Below, piece by piece: positions 50,439-59,457 of a DNA stretch of 64,000 bases. A program made the translations under genes and the position numbers. Where the stretch lies: assembly GCA_910584945.1 (NCBI GenBank), contig CAJUDY010000018.1, forward strand, positions 1 through 64,000. The letters run 5' to 3'. Positions within the stretch are counted from its first letter, which is position 1. Each line of letters opens with the position of its first letter. This DNA comes from an uncultured Lachnospiraceae bacterium (GTDB lineage: Bacteria; Bacillota; Clostridia; Lachnospirales; Lachnospiraceae). The notes below the pieces were generated by a model. The model had not been told where the DNA came from. It saw only the letters and a program-made list of their open reading frames with translations, and searched no databases.

Positions 50439-51761
50439 ATGAAAGGCACTAAAGGTATCGTTTCTGTTTTGCTAATTGTTACATTAGCATTATCCTGGCT
50501 GAGTGGACTGGGTGGTGGATTGAAGGAAAGAAATACATACTATCATTATCTTTCGATTGCTCAGGACAGTATGGATAAAAAGCTGTATGAACAGGCAATT
50601 GAAAATTACAAAAAGTTTTTGACATATAAAAGTGATCCTAAAGTGTATCAGAATATTATGGATGCATATGAGTTGCTTTACGAAGAAGAGCAGACAGCAT
50701 ATGTAAGAAACTGCTACATTGAAGACATGGCTGCTGCGGCGTCCATGTTTCCAAAACATGTAGAGTATTGGAAAAAACAGATAGATTTGTACATGGATGA
50801 AATGGATAATTCTAAAGCATATGCAGTAGCAAAGGCGGCAATGAATCATCATGTCAAAGACGAGGAGTTAGAGCAGATTTATGAAGAACTTCTTTACAGT
50901 GTAAAAACAGATTATAAATTATACACAGATTATAAAACCTGCCTGAACGGATATATTTCTGTTTTTGACGGAAATCAATGGAAAGTGATAAACAACAAAG
51001 GATCAGATATAAGTTCGAATTATCAGTTGATTGGATTGATTAATGATGAAGGAAAAGGGATTTATGTCAATGATATAGATACTCGTTTGCTGGATGAAAA
51101 TGAGGTTACCCGTGCAAGATTTAACACCGTTATTGAGGATGCTGGATATTATTCTGAAACATCGGATTGTGTTCCTGTTAAAATTAATCAAAAGTGGAGA
51201 TATCTAAAGAGTGACGGTACTTTTTTATCGGGCGAATATGAACAGGCGGGAAGCTTCTATAATCATGTTGCAGCAGTGAAAGATGGAACTCTCTGGTATT
51301 TAATTAATGATGAAGGGAAACGTATTTCTTCACAAGACTTTGAAGATATGAAATTGGATTTATATGGCTGTCATATGCAGGGAGGAATTATACTGGCAAA
51401 AGAAAATGGGAAATATCACATATATGATGCCAATCTTAAGCAAATCAGTGATTTTGCATGTGAGGATATAGATATTTGTATCAGTGATGGTTTGATCGCA
51501 TACAAGCAGGGAGATCTTTGGGGATATATTGATTCTGAAGGAGAGATCATTGTTGAACCTCGATTTGCATATGCCAAAAGTTTTTCCAATGGAATGGCAG
51601 CTGTAGGGAATGCGGAAGGAATGTGGGGATTTATTAATCGGGAATATAAACAAGTGATTGACTACATATATCAGGATGCCTATTACTATACATCGGATGA
51701 AACATGTATTGTATCAACCCAGGAAGGAAGCTATCAGATACAAAAATATGTATTTGAGTGA
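50439..51761 (+). CDS. Membrane-anchored TPR and WG-repeat protein
   Basis: A 440-residue protein. An N-terminal membrane segment (about 5-25) is followed by TPR-like helices (about 35-165, with YYHYLSIAQDSMDKKLYEQA). The C-terminal half contains several WG repeats, for example QWKVINNKG, LWGYIDSEGEI and MWGFINREYKQV. WG repeats fold into a beta structure used in binding. The position between the peptidase and the pseudopilin genes suggests a pilus accessory protein on the outer face. The ATG at 50439 has a weak AGGTTGG upstream. The exact role is unknown. Confidence 0.78.
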   Translation: MKGTKGIVSVLLIVTLALSWLSGLGGGLKERNTYYHYLSIAQDSMDKKLYEQAIENYKKFLTYKSDPKVYQNIMDAYELLYEEEQTAYVRNCYIEDMAAAASMFPKHVEYWKKQIDLYMDEMDNSKAYAVAKAAMNHHVKDEELEQIYEELLYSVKTDYKLYTDYKTCLNGYISVFDGNQWKVINNKGSDISSNYQLIGLINDEGKGIYVNDIDTRLLDENEVTRARFNTVIEDAGYYSETSDCVPVKINQKWRYLKSDGTFLSGEYEQAGSFYNHVAAVKDGTLWYLINDEGKRISSQDFEDMKLDLYGCHMQGGIILAKENGKYHIYDANLKQISDFACEDIDICISDGLIAYKQGDLWGYIDSEGEIIVEPRFAYAKSFSNGMAAVGNAEGMWGFINREYKQVIDYIYQDAYYYTSDETCIVSTQEGSYQIQKYVFE

Positions 51762-51770
51762 AGAGAATAA

Positions 51771-52433
51771 ATGATAAAAAAATATAATATATATAGAAAT
51801 TGTCAAGGAGCAATTATGCTGGAGGCATTGATTGTATATGGGATCACAGTGCTTCTATTGTTTTTTCTGCTGGCTCTCTTTTCGGTATTCTATCATATAT
51901 GGAATATTCAGACGATCGCAAATGAGGCGGCTACTCGTATTGCGCAAACATATAAATATCGTGACGCAGATGTAGATACAGGCTATGTGACAATTGATCA
52001 GGTTTCAGGACTGGAAAGGTATCGATATCTTCCGGGAATCCAGTATTCTATGGAGATTGCTGCGAAGTTAAAGATTCAGAATTATATAAATCGAAGACTG
52101 GATCATACTTCTTTTGTGAATAAGCTGGCAGAGCCGGAAATATCTTTTGAAGTCAAAAAAGATGCTCTGTCAAACAGGCATGTGAAAGTTACTGTGACAG
52201 AAAAATTTACAGTTCCTTTTGGAGAAGCTCTTACTTACTTTGGTTATAGTAATGTGATTCAATATGAGGCAACAGCATATGCAGAATGCCTGGATATCAT
52301 TGACTATATAAATATGGTTGATTTTGTAGATCAACAAACATCACTCAAAGCACTTGGCAGTGATACTGTGAAAATGGTCAATTCCATACTAAAACTTTTT
52401 AATCATATTGCAGACTCAATGAATGGAAACTGA
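51771..52433 (+). CDS. TadE-like pseudopilin 1
   Basis: A 220-residue protein with a prepilin-type N terminus: a short basic leader, then CQGAIMLEALIVYGITVLLL, in which a Gly-Ala pair and a Glu about five residues on mark the likely A24 peptidase site. The hydrophobic helix spans about 19-42. The remainder is a soluble, mostly beta domain. Minor pseudopilins of this sort (TadE, TadF) are needed for Tad pilus assembly. It follows the WG-repeat gene by nine bases. Confidence 0.8.
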   Translation: MIKKYNIYRNCQGAIMLEALIVYGITVLLLFFLLALFSVFYHIWNIQTIANEAATRIAQTYKYRDADVDTGYVTIDQVSGLERYRYLPGIQYSMEIAAKLKIQNYINRRLDHTSFVNKLAEPEISFEVKKDALSNRHVKVTVTEKFTVPFGEALTYFGYSNVIQYEATAYAECLDIIDYINMVDFVDQQTSLKALGSDTVKMVNSILKLFNHIADSMNGN

Positions 52434-52463
52434 GAAATTGATTTTATAACAAAGGAGAAATAT

Positions 52464-55121
52464 ATGGGCAGACATATTAGAAAAATGATATCCCGTTATG
52501 TCAATTGCAGCATGAAGGGCGCTATTTCTTTATTTATGGCTGTTCTAATGACTCCCTTTTTAACAATTGCAATGGTTTTGGTTGATACAGGGAGATATAA
52601 CAGTGCTGTATCAATTTTAGATGAAGCGATGGGAGTATCCTCTGTATCTACACTTGCACATTATGACAGCTATTTACACGACCGCTGGGGATTAATGTCC
52701 ATAAGTCAGGGAATCGATATGAATCGTACTTATAGCCAATATTTGAATGAAAATGTCGGAATTATGGGGAAAAGTCTGAAGCTTAATCAGGTTACGGCAG
52801 AGGGAGAATATGCTCTTGCTGAAAATGAATTACTCTATAATCAAATTCTTGAATATTGTAAATTAAATGCTCCTACAAAACTGGCTACAAATTTTTTAAA
52901 TATCTCTAATTTGATTAAAGAGTTAGAAAAATTTAAAAATATAGGAAAAATTTTCTCGGCGATCACAAGCGGTACAGACGCGATAGATTCCACCATTACC
53001 TTGCTAGAATCTGCAGAGGATGTGAAAGAGACTGCGGATAAACTGCAAGATCTGGAAAAAAAATATAATGAAGGATATTCAAATTTTTCATCCGCAGTTG
53101 ATGCGTTGATTGCCGCATTAAATGTACCAGAACCGGAAAAATCAGAGTATACAGACGATAAAGGGAATTTTGATTCGGATGCTTATGAAGCGGCAGTAAA
53201 AGAGCGAGAAGAAGATATAGAATCTGCACGTACAGGTGTAGTCACTGCCAGAGATGCATATGCAGAGACTTTAGAGGAAATCACAGAATGTGTACAAACA
53301 TATAAGGAAAAGATGGGAGCATGTGCAAGCGCAGTTGGAGATATTGGGACAAATCTGGCAAGCCTTGGAGCAACCGCAATGAGTTTAGAGAAAAAGGCAA
53401 ATGAAGATAAAAAAACGTTGGAAGCACTTCAGAAAGAGATATCTGCGGCAGAAAAAGATGCTGATTTCAACCCTGAAGGGAACGCTTATATAAATATGAA
53501 AGCCAGAGAACAGACTTTATCAGAAAGTGTCTCGCAAAATTTTACAAAGAGTAACCTGGCTTCTGCCAGCGCGAAAGGATTAAAAGCTGTGAATAATAGT
53601 TACCAGGACACTTTTTCCAGCTACAGCGATGCGACATTTGGCGAGTATATTACAGGATTTCAGGCTTTGAAATCAACAGTTTCTTCATACAGTGAGGGTG
53701 ATGTTAAAGAAGATTCCAGCTCTCTTGATGAAGACACTTACCATAACGTTCATATGGCTGGATATGTGACTTCGGCAGATATTGACGCATATCTGGAAAG
53801 GCAGAAAGAAGAATTACTGAGTGGTTCCCTGAAGGCAGTACTTGATGGGCTAATTTCTTTCTATAATTCCCTGATAAAGTTGAGTTTATTTTATGATCCG
53901 GAATTATCGGCTGTGATTGATATGAATTTCTACAATACAAATCTGAATGGGCTGCCAGGCGCTGGTGCGGATAATGGCGGAGTTATGGCGGTTGTTACAG
54001 ATGTTGGAAATATCGTTTCGGCTATAAAAAGTTTTAGCAATAATTTGGAAAATTTAAAACTGATAAGCGCTTTGAAGAGTTTAAAAAATCTAATTACAAG
54101 TATTGCTAATTTGTTAACGGACCTTGCACAGTTTGCAGTAGATATATGTAAAAATATATCAGAATTATTTAGTAGTTATGATCGATTATATTATAGTACT
54201 TATGCAACATTTAATCTATCCTGCCGGACTGATAATACGTCTGGTTCTCTCTCATTTTCTGCAATGACAGGATATTCGCTTGACGGAACGTCGCTTCCGG
54301 ATCAGGGAATTTTCGGTTCCGGTTTAAGTGCTTTTGACGACCTTGCAGCAGCAATTGATGCAATTCGTTCATATGAGAATGGTTCGGGAGATGATTTGAC
54401 ATTCAGTGGAGCAGAACTGGAATACATATTGTATGGAAGTAAGACAGAAATTAGTAATCAAATATATACTTTTTTTGCGTTATATATGTTGCGCTTGTTG
54501 TTAGATGTTATTCCGATCACTGCTAATACAGAAGTACAGTCATTAGCAGCAGCCTCTACATTTGGTTATCCTGTTGTTATGACGATAGAGATTTTAGCAG
54601 AACCGTTGGTAGACACTATTTTGCTGGTAAATGGTTCGGAAGTTCCTTTGATTGAGACAACCATATATTTGACACCTTCAGGTCTTCCGGATTTGCTGGA
54701 AGGTTTACAGTCGATTGTAAAATTCACATCTGATGACAAAGAAAGTCTGAAGTCAAGTTTAGTAGGTGCATTCCGTTCGAGCGTTGACGACTACGATTAC
54801 CAACAAACGCTTAATACATCTACAGGGATAAGCTTGTCTAAAACGATAAAAGGTTTAACTAAATTTAACTATCGAGAATATTGTTTTATGCTAATGCTGT
54901 TGACGGTTACAAAAGAACAGCAGTTTGCCAGACTGAAAAATCTTATTCAGATGGAGACATTGTATTATTACCAGGAACAGGGGGCTCCTTATATGTTTGA
55001 TCTTAGAAAAAGTTATACTTTTTTGCATACCAGTGTTTCCGCGGATGTAAAGCAAATGCTTCCGTCATTAGTAGATTCATCACTGTTTACGGCGGAACGT
55101 GAACAATATCGAGGTTATTAA
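52464..55121 (+). CDS. DUF5702 (TadG-like) protein
   Basis: An 885-residue protein whose N terminus has SMKGAISLFMAVLMTPFLTIAM, a TadG-like membrane helix (about 18-42) after a Gly-Ala site. A long extracellular part follows, with several coiled-coil-like helical stretches (about 165-320) and ASSGSL-like beta regions later. It matches DUF5702, found in clostridial Tad operons. TadG proteins are thought to support or anchor the pilus. AAGGAG before the ATG supports the start. The gene is AT-rich and nearly three times the size of classic TadG. Confidence 0.8.
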   Translation: MGRHIRKMISRYVNCSMKGAISLFMAVLMTPFLTIAMVLVDTGRYNSAVSILDEAMGVSSVSTLAHYDSYLHDRWGLMSISQGIDMNRTYSQYLNENVGIMGKSLKLNQVTAEGEYALAENELLYNQILEYCKLNAPTKLATNFLNISNLIKELEKFKNIGKIFSAITSGTDAIDSTITLLESAEDVKETADKLQDLEKKYNEGYSNFSSAVDALIAALNVPEPEKSEYTDDKGNFDSDAYEAAVKEREEDIESARTGVVTARDAYAETLEEITECVQTYKEKMGACASAVGDIGTNLASLGATAMSLEKKANEDKKTLEALQKEISAAEKDADFNPEGNAYINMKAREQTLSESVSQNFTKSNLASASAKGLKAVNNSYQDTFSSYSDATFGEYITGFQALKSTVSSYSEGDVKEDSSSLDEDTYHNVHMAGYVTSADIDAYLERQKEELLSGSLKAVLDGLISFYNSLIKLSLFYDPELSAVIDMNFYNTNLNGLPGAGADNGGVMAVVTDVGNIVSAIKSFSNNLENLKLISALKSLKNLITSIANLLTDLAQFAVDICKNISELFSSYDRLYYSTYATFNLSCRTDNTSGSLSFSAMTGYSLDGTSLPDQGIFGSGLSAFDDLAAAIDAIRSYENGSGDDLTFSGAELEYILYGSKTEISNQIYTFFALYMLRLLLDVIPITANTEVQSLAAASTFGYPVVMTIEILAEPLVDTILLVNGSEVPLIETTIYLTPSGLPDLLEGLQSIVKFTSDDKESLKSSLVGAFRSSVDDYDYQQTLNTSTGISLSKTIKGLTKFNYREYCFMLMLLTVTKEQQFARLKNLIQMETLYYYQEQGAPYMFDLRKSYTFLHTSVSADVKQMLPSLVDSSLFTAEREQYRGY

Positions 55122-55122
55122 A

Positions 55123-55677
55123 ATGGATGTATGGAGCAAAGAAAATCAAAAGGGAATTATAACTCTGGAGGCATGTATTTCTGTACTTTCATTTTTTATG
55201 TTAATGATACTGCTTGCCGGACTGTTTCGTATGTTTATGGCACAAAATCTTCTGGCTCATGCGGCGTTGGAAACCGCAGAAAGTCTGGCTTTGGACGCGT
55301 ATTCTGGAAATAAGATAGGCAGCGGAAACTGGGGATCAGTTGGCGATTTGATCAACAATTTATTTGATTTGGCCAATAATGATGATTTTTCTACTTATGA
55401 AGATTGGTACACGGATTCTTCAGACGTTTCTGTTGGAGGTGCAGTACAAACGAGACTGATCGCTTATCTTTCAGGAGGGGATAAAACGGAAGCGGATAAA
55501 TTATTGAAACGGTTAAATATAAAGGATGGGATCGAAGGAATAGATCTGTCAGAATCCCACGTAGAAAATGGGATATTGTATGTTGTTCTTAAATATCAGC
55601 TGGAATATGATTTTAAGATTGGCAATTTAGGCGAAATTAAGGTTGATCAGAGGGCATGTTCGAAAATCTGGAAATAA
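55123..55677 (+). CDS. TadE-like pseudopilin 2
   Basis: A 184-residue prepilin-like protein with QKGIITLEACISVLSFFMLM at its N terminus: a Gly followed five residues later by Glu and a hydrophobic helix (about 12-36). The rest is a soluble domain. The ATG at 55123 comes one base after the preceding stop, with GAGGTTA upstream, so it is coupled to the DUF5702 gene. It differs from pseudopilin 1 in length and sequence. Confidence 0.78.
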   Translation: MDVWSKENQKGIITLEACISVLSFFMLMILLAGLFRMFMAQNLLAHAALETAESLALDAYSGNKIGSGNWGSVGDLINNLFDLANNDDFSTYEDWYTDSSDVSVGGAVQTRLIAYLSGGDKTEADKLLKRLNIKDGIEGIDLSESHVENGILYVVLKYQLEYDFKIGNLGEIKVDQRACSKIWK

Positions 55678-55707
55678 ATTTAATGGATAGGAAGGGAGTA
55701 CAGGAAC

Positions 55708-56799
55708 ATGAAAATAAGACTTGCAATCCTTGAGATGGATGAAAACTATTTGGAGCGGATAGTTTCTGTTTTTGGTACAAAATTTGCAGATAAATTTGAA
55801 ATATATTCTTTTACTGATCTGAAGGCGGTAATAGAGATATTAGAATCTGCAAAAATAGATGTTATGATTGCGAATGATATTTTTGATATTGATGTGTCAG
55901 ATATTCCCAAAAGATGCAGCTTAGTATATTTTGTTGATACTGCAAATATTGATATGCTACGTGGTCAAAAGGCGATTTTTAAATTTCAAAAAGCGGAGCT
56001 TATTTATAAGCAGATTCTTAATATCTATTCAGAAAAAGTGGGTAATACTTTGGGAATGAAAGGAGACAACACGAATACATCGATTATTCTCTTTGACTCT
56101 ATAAGCGGTGGTGTAGGGACATCATCTATGGCTTCCGCATGTGCACTGCATTATGCAAAAAAGCAGAAGAAAGTGCTTTATTTAAATCTTGAAAAGTTCG
56201 GCGGTGCTGATGCTTTTTTTAGTGCAGAAGGACAATTTAATCTCAGTGACGTTATTTATGCGTTAAAAAGCAGAAAAGCAAATATTTTATTGAAACTTGA
56301 AAGCTGTGTGAAACAGGATGCAAGAGGCGTCTTTTTCTATGCAAAACCTAAAGTTGCATTGGATATGTTAGAGCTTAATTCAGATGAGATTATAAATATG
56401 ATTTTAGAATTGAAAAAGTCAGGTGTTTATGACCTTATCATTATAGACACAGATCTTTCGATGAATAAAGAGTTTTTGCAGGTGTACAGGCAGGCGCAGT
56501 CCATTGTGTGGGTCAGCGACGGTTCGGAAATATCAAACGAGAAAATTATAAGCGCATTTACGGTTTTGTCCATTTTGGAAAAAAATGCAGAGGATCCTTT
56601 GAACGATCGTATTTTCCTTATATATAATAAATTCAGTAATAAAACAAGTCGAACAATAGAAGAATCCTGGGTGAAAGATATTGGCGGTGCTCCGAAATAT
56701 GAATATGCAAGCATAAAACAAATACAATTTCAACTTTCCCAGTTAGACATATTTGATAAAATCAATGAATTGGGAGGTATGCATTGTGGGAAATTTTAA
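55708..56799 (+). CDS. tadZ: TadZ/CpaE-like ATPase, atypical Walker A
   Basis: A 363-residue protein with an N-terminal receiver-like domain (about 1-110: LAILEMDENYLERIVSVFG) and a C-terminal ParA/MinD-like ATPase domain (about 125-360). The P-loop reads SGGVGTSSMASA: the two lysines of the usual KGGVGKT are replaced by Ser and Thr, so ATP hydrolysis may be weak or absent. The later DLIIIDTDLSM fits the Walker B region. TadZ places the pilus machinery at its site in the cell. The next gene overlaps by 14 bases. Confidence 0.82.
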   Translation: MKIRLAILEMDENYLERIVSVFGTKFADKFEIYSFTDLKAVIEILESAKIDVMIANDIFDIDVSDIPKRCSLVYFVDTANIDMLRGQKAIFKFQKAELIYKQILNIYSEKVGNTLGMKGDNTNTSIILFDSISGGVGTSSMASACALHYAKKQKKVLYLNLEKFGGADAFFSAEGQFNLSDVIYALKSRKANILLKLESCVKQDARGVFFYAKPKVALDMLELNSDEIINMILELKKSGVYDLIIIDTDLSMNKEFLQVYRQAQSIVWVSDGSEISNEKIISAFTVLSILEKNAEDPLNDRIFLIYNKFSNKTSRTIEESWVKDIGGAPKYEYASIKQIQFQLSQLDIFDKINELGGMHCGKF

Positions 56800-58303
56800 T
56801 TATGAAAATCAGGGGAACAATACATATCTGGTGTATGTGCCGACAGAGGATGAAAGTCTGGACTCTATGAGCCTTGGAATGATTACAAATAATGAAATTT
56901 CGGGCATGGCATCTTCCGTATTCATGCAAAAGAACAACGTAAAATATATTAAATACAATATATCCTCTAAAATTCCTGTAAGTCAACTTTTTTCAGGACC
57001 AGTTAATAAAAAGACGTTATTGGGAGTTTTTAACGGTATTGTAAATGCAGTGTTGTCGGCAGAAGAATATATGATAAGCGCAAGTATGCTTGTCATGGAT
57101 CTTGACTATATTTATTCGGATATAAGAACATACGAAACCGTTTTAATTTGTCTTCCAATAAAAGAAAGAGAACAATTAAAGGTGGATATAGGGAGCTTTT
57201 TTAAAGATATTGTGTTCCATGCGCAGTTTGACCAGACAGAGAATTGTAGTCATGTGACAAAAATTATTAATTATCTGAACAGTGCATATACATTTTCTTT
57301 AAATGATTTCCAGGAATTATTAAAAAGTTTTCAAAGAAAGGAAGCTGAAAAACCAAAAATCCAAATATCACCGGATACTTTAAATTCTGCCAGGGAGGAA
57401 TTAAAGCAGAAACCGCAGATTGTTCCTGAACAATTGCGTTCGGATCAAGGTCTGGCTAAAGAAGATGAATCGTCAAATGCAGGCAGGACTTCCGTAGGTA
57501 TGAAGACTACAACGATTGTTCAACCATTAAAAGAAACAATGTCCTCTTCATTGGAGTCATCGGTGTTAAAAACAGAAGAAAATAGAAAACCAATAAGTCT
57601 TATGTATCTTTTACAGCACTATAATAAAGAGAATGCCAGTATTTATAAAGCACAAAAAGAAGATAAAAAGAAACTGAAGAAGGAGGAAAAGAAGCTGAAA
57701 AAAGCTTCTAAAAAAGACAAAAAAATAGAAGGGCAGCCTTCAGATTTTATAAAACCTGGACTATCTGTTAATGTGAATTCTGTGAATCAGGAAATATTGC
57801 AGAAGCCTTCAATAAATGCATCGTCTCATTCTGTGGTATTGCAGCCTGCTTCTCGAACTGAAAATTCATCAAAAACTTTAATTACTTCAGTGATTGGGAG
57901 GGAGGGGGCAACAGCAGATTTTGGCACTACCGTCTTCCTAAACCAGGACGACAACGACAGCAGCGTGACGGTCATCATGGGAGCCGGTACAAATACAGAA
58001 CCGCAGATCCGGCCGCATCTGATACGCAAAAAGAATAATGAACGGATTCCTATTCAACAGAATGTCTTTCGTATGGGAAGAAATCAGGATTTTAATGACT
58101 ATGTCATCATTGGGAACGAATTTGTGGGAAACACCCATTGTCATATTCTGGTAAAGGGAGAGGAATATTTTATCATTGATGACAATTCCAAGAATCATAC
58201 GTTTGTCAACGGCGTTATGGTCATGCCCGGGACAGAAGTGAAGCTGATGCACGGGCAGACGATTACACTGGCGGATGAAGAATTCGAATTCCGTCTGTTT
58301 TAG
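56786..58303 (+). CDS. FHA-domain protein with DUF6382-like N terminus
   Basis: A 505-residue cytoplasmic protein. The N-terminal domain (about 1-180) resembles DUF6382, seen in clostridial Tad loci. A long Lys/Glu-rich linker (about 190-400) follows, then a C-terminal FHA domain (about 420-505) with VFRMGRNQDFNDYVI, GNTHCHI in place of the usual SRxH, and NHTFVNG. FHA domains bind phosphothreonine, so this may read the kinase signal for the pilus. The GTG at 56786 after GGGAGG is the likely start. Base composition switches from AT-rich to normal near 57890, within the linker. Confidence 0.82.
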   Translation: MGNFNYENQGNNTYLVYVPTEDESLDSMSLGMITNNEISGMASSVFMQKNNVKYIKYNISSKIPVSQLFSGPVNKKTLLGVFNGIVNAVLSAEEYMISASMLVMDLDYIYSDIRTYETVLICLPIKEREQLKVDIGSFFKDIVFHAQFDQTENCSHVTKIINYLNSAYTFSLNDFQELLKSFQRKEAEKPKIQISPDTLNSAREELKQKPQIVPEQLRSDQGLAKEDESSNAGRTSVGMKTTTIVQPLKETMSSSLESSVLKTEENRKPISLMYLLQHYNKENASIYKAQKEDKKKLKKEEKKLKKASKKDKKIEGQPSDFIKPGLSVNVNSVNQEILQKPSINASSHSVVLQPASRTENSSKTLITSVIGREGATADFGTTVFLNQDDNDSSVTVIMGAGTNTEPQIRPHLIRKKNNERIPIQQNVFRMGRNQDFNDYVIIGNEFVGNTHCHILVKGEEYFIIDDNSKNHTFVNGVMVMPGTEVKLMHGQTITLADEEFEFRLF

Positions 58304-58314
58304 AGGGAAGACGC

Positions 58315-59082
58315 ATGGATTTCTATATATCTGCAACTACCGACGTCGGGACCAGACGAAAGATCAATCAAGACAGTCTGTTTGTCCGAAAGATAGAGAC
58401 TCAGAGCGGGAAAATGGTGCTGGCCGTTCTGTGCGATGGTATGGGCGGACTGAAAGATGGAGAACTGGCCAGCGCGTCAATTACATCGGCGTTTACAGAC
58501 TGGATGTACCGGGATCTTTCGGCAATGTCTCAATATCCTCTGGAAGACCAGGCGATCCGGGCACAGTGGAGTGAACTGATCGCGGTCCAGAATGGCCGGA
58601 TTCGGTCTTATGGCGAACGTCATCATTGTATGACGGGGTCCACGGTGACCGCTCTGCTGCTGACGGAAAGCCGGTATTACCTGTTGAATATCGGCGATTC
58701 TCGGGCATATGAGATCGCAGAGCAGGTAACACAGCTGACAGATGATCATACGGTGGTTGCCGATGAGGTTCGCTTAGGGAATCTCACGAAAGAACAGGCA
58801 GACCAGGCTCCCATCCAGAATGTATTGACTAGATGCGTGGGCGTACAGGAAGCGGTTTATCCGGACTTTTTCTTCGGGCCGGTGCGAAGAGAAGCGGTTT
58901 ATATGTTGTGTTCCGATGGTTTTCGACACAAACTTACCATGGAAGAGATGCAGGAATATTTGCTGTACGCTGTAAGAAGAAAACCATTGCAAATGAAACG
59001 TCAGGAGGAAATTTTGATAGAGTTTAACAAGCAAAGAGGAGAAACCGATAATATATCGGTTATTACTATCTATGCAGATTAA
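58315..59082 (+). CDS. PP2C-type Ser/Thr protein phosphatase, module 2
   Basis: A 255-residue phosphatase with intact motifs GTRRKINQDS, VLCDGMGGL, GSTVTALLL, NIGDSRAYE and ETDNISVITI. It is a relative of the phosphatase at 16209; the two share the stretch after the DGMGG motif, including LASAS. It follows the FHA gene by 11 bases, and the next small gene starts inside its end. Its substrates are probably the kinase at 59458 and the proteins read by the FHA domain. Confidence 0.92.
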   Translation: MDFYISATTDVGTRRKINQDSLFVRKIETQSGKMVLAVLCDGMGGLKDGELASASITSAFTDWMYRDLSAMSQYPLEDQAIRAQWSELIAVQNGRIRSYGERHHCMTGSTVTALLLTESRYYLLNIGDSRAYEIAEQVTQLTDDHTVVADEVRLGNLTKEQADQAPIQNVLTRCVGVQEAVYPDFFFGPVRREAVYMLCSDGFRHKLTMEEMQEYLLYAVRRKPLQMKRQEEILIEFNKQRGETDNISVITIYAD

Positions 59083-59290
59083 TCCATTTTTACATTTTCA
59101 GGAAAAAAGACGGGGACTGAAAGAAAGAACAGACACAGGACTTATAAGTGGAGATACAGCGGAGATGCCGGTGATTCCCAATACTTTTTTGGAAGATTAT
59201 GGTTTTCGTGTAATAGAAGACATCACATACGTTTCTTCTATAGAACGGATTAATCTGGAAGAAGAGGGAGGTACAAAATGGAATGGATGA
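59072..59290 (+). CDS. Small soluble protein with the FRVIEDI motif
   Basis: A 72-residue protein starting MQINPFLHFQEKRRG and containing FRVIEDITYVSSIERI (about residues 44-59). This motif recurs as FRVLEEILVVHTEERI in the N-terminal part of the Ig-like gene at 18680. There is no membrane segment. The ATG lies within the end of the phosphatase gene, so translation is coupled. I do not know the family. Its retention in both kinase modules suggests a specific partner role. Confidence 0.65.
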   Translation: MQINPFLHFQEKRRGLKERTDTGLISGDTAEMPVIPNTFLEDYGFRVIEDITYVSSIERINLEEEGGTKWNG

Positions 59291-59436
59291 CGGATGAATG
59301 GCTATTTTATGGGGGACTGATACTTGGTGGAATCTCACTGTTGATCATGATATTTGCTTTTTGCATCTTTCAGGTAAAAAAAGTACGCCTGAATGTCCAG
59401 CTAGATGCAGAATATGGAGAACGAAAAAAGAACTAA
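59278..59436 (+). CDS. Small single-pass membrane protein
   Basis: A 52-residue protein with one membrane segment (about 10-32, FYGGLILGGISLLIMIFAFC) and a basic C-terminal tail ending YGERKKN. GGAGG eight bases upstream of the ATG at 59278 gives a clear start. It overlaps the previous small gene by 13 bases and precedes the kinase by 21. The opening ME...EW and a following membrane helix resemble the start of the protein at 18680, which I take as its counterpart. Confidence 0.65.
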   Translation: MEWMTDEWLFYGGLILGGISLLIMIFAFCIFQVKKVRLNVQLDAEYGERKKN

Positions 59437-59457
59437 AGCAGTGCAGGAGAAAACAAT

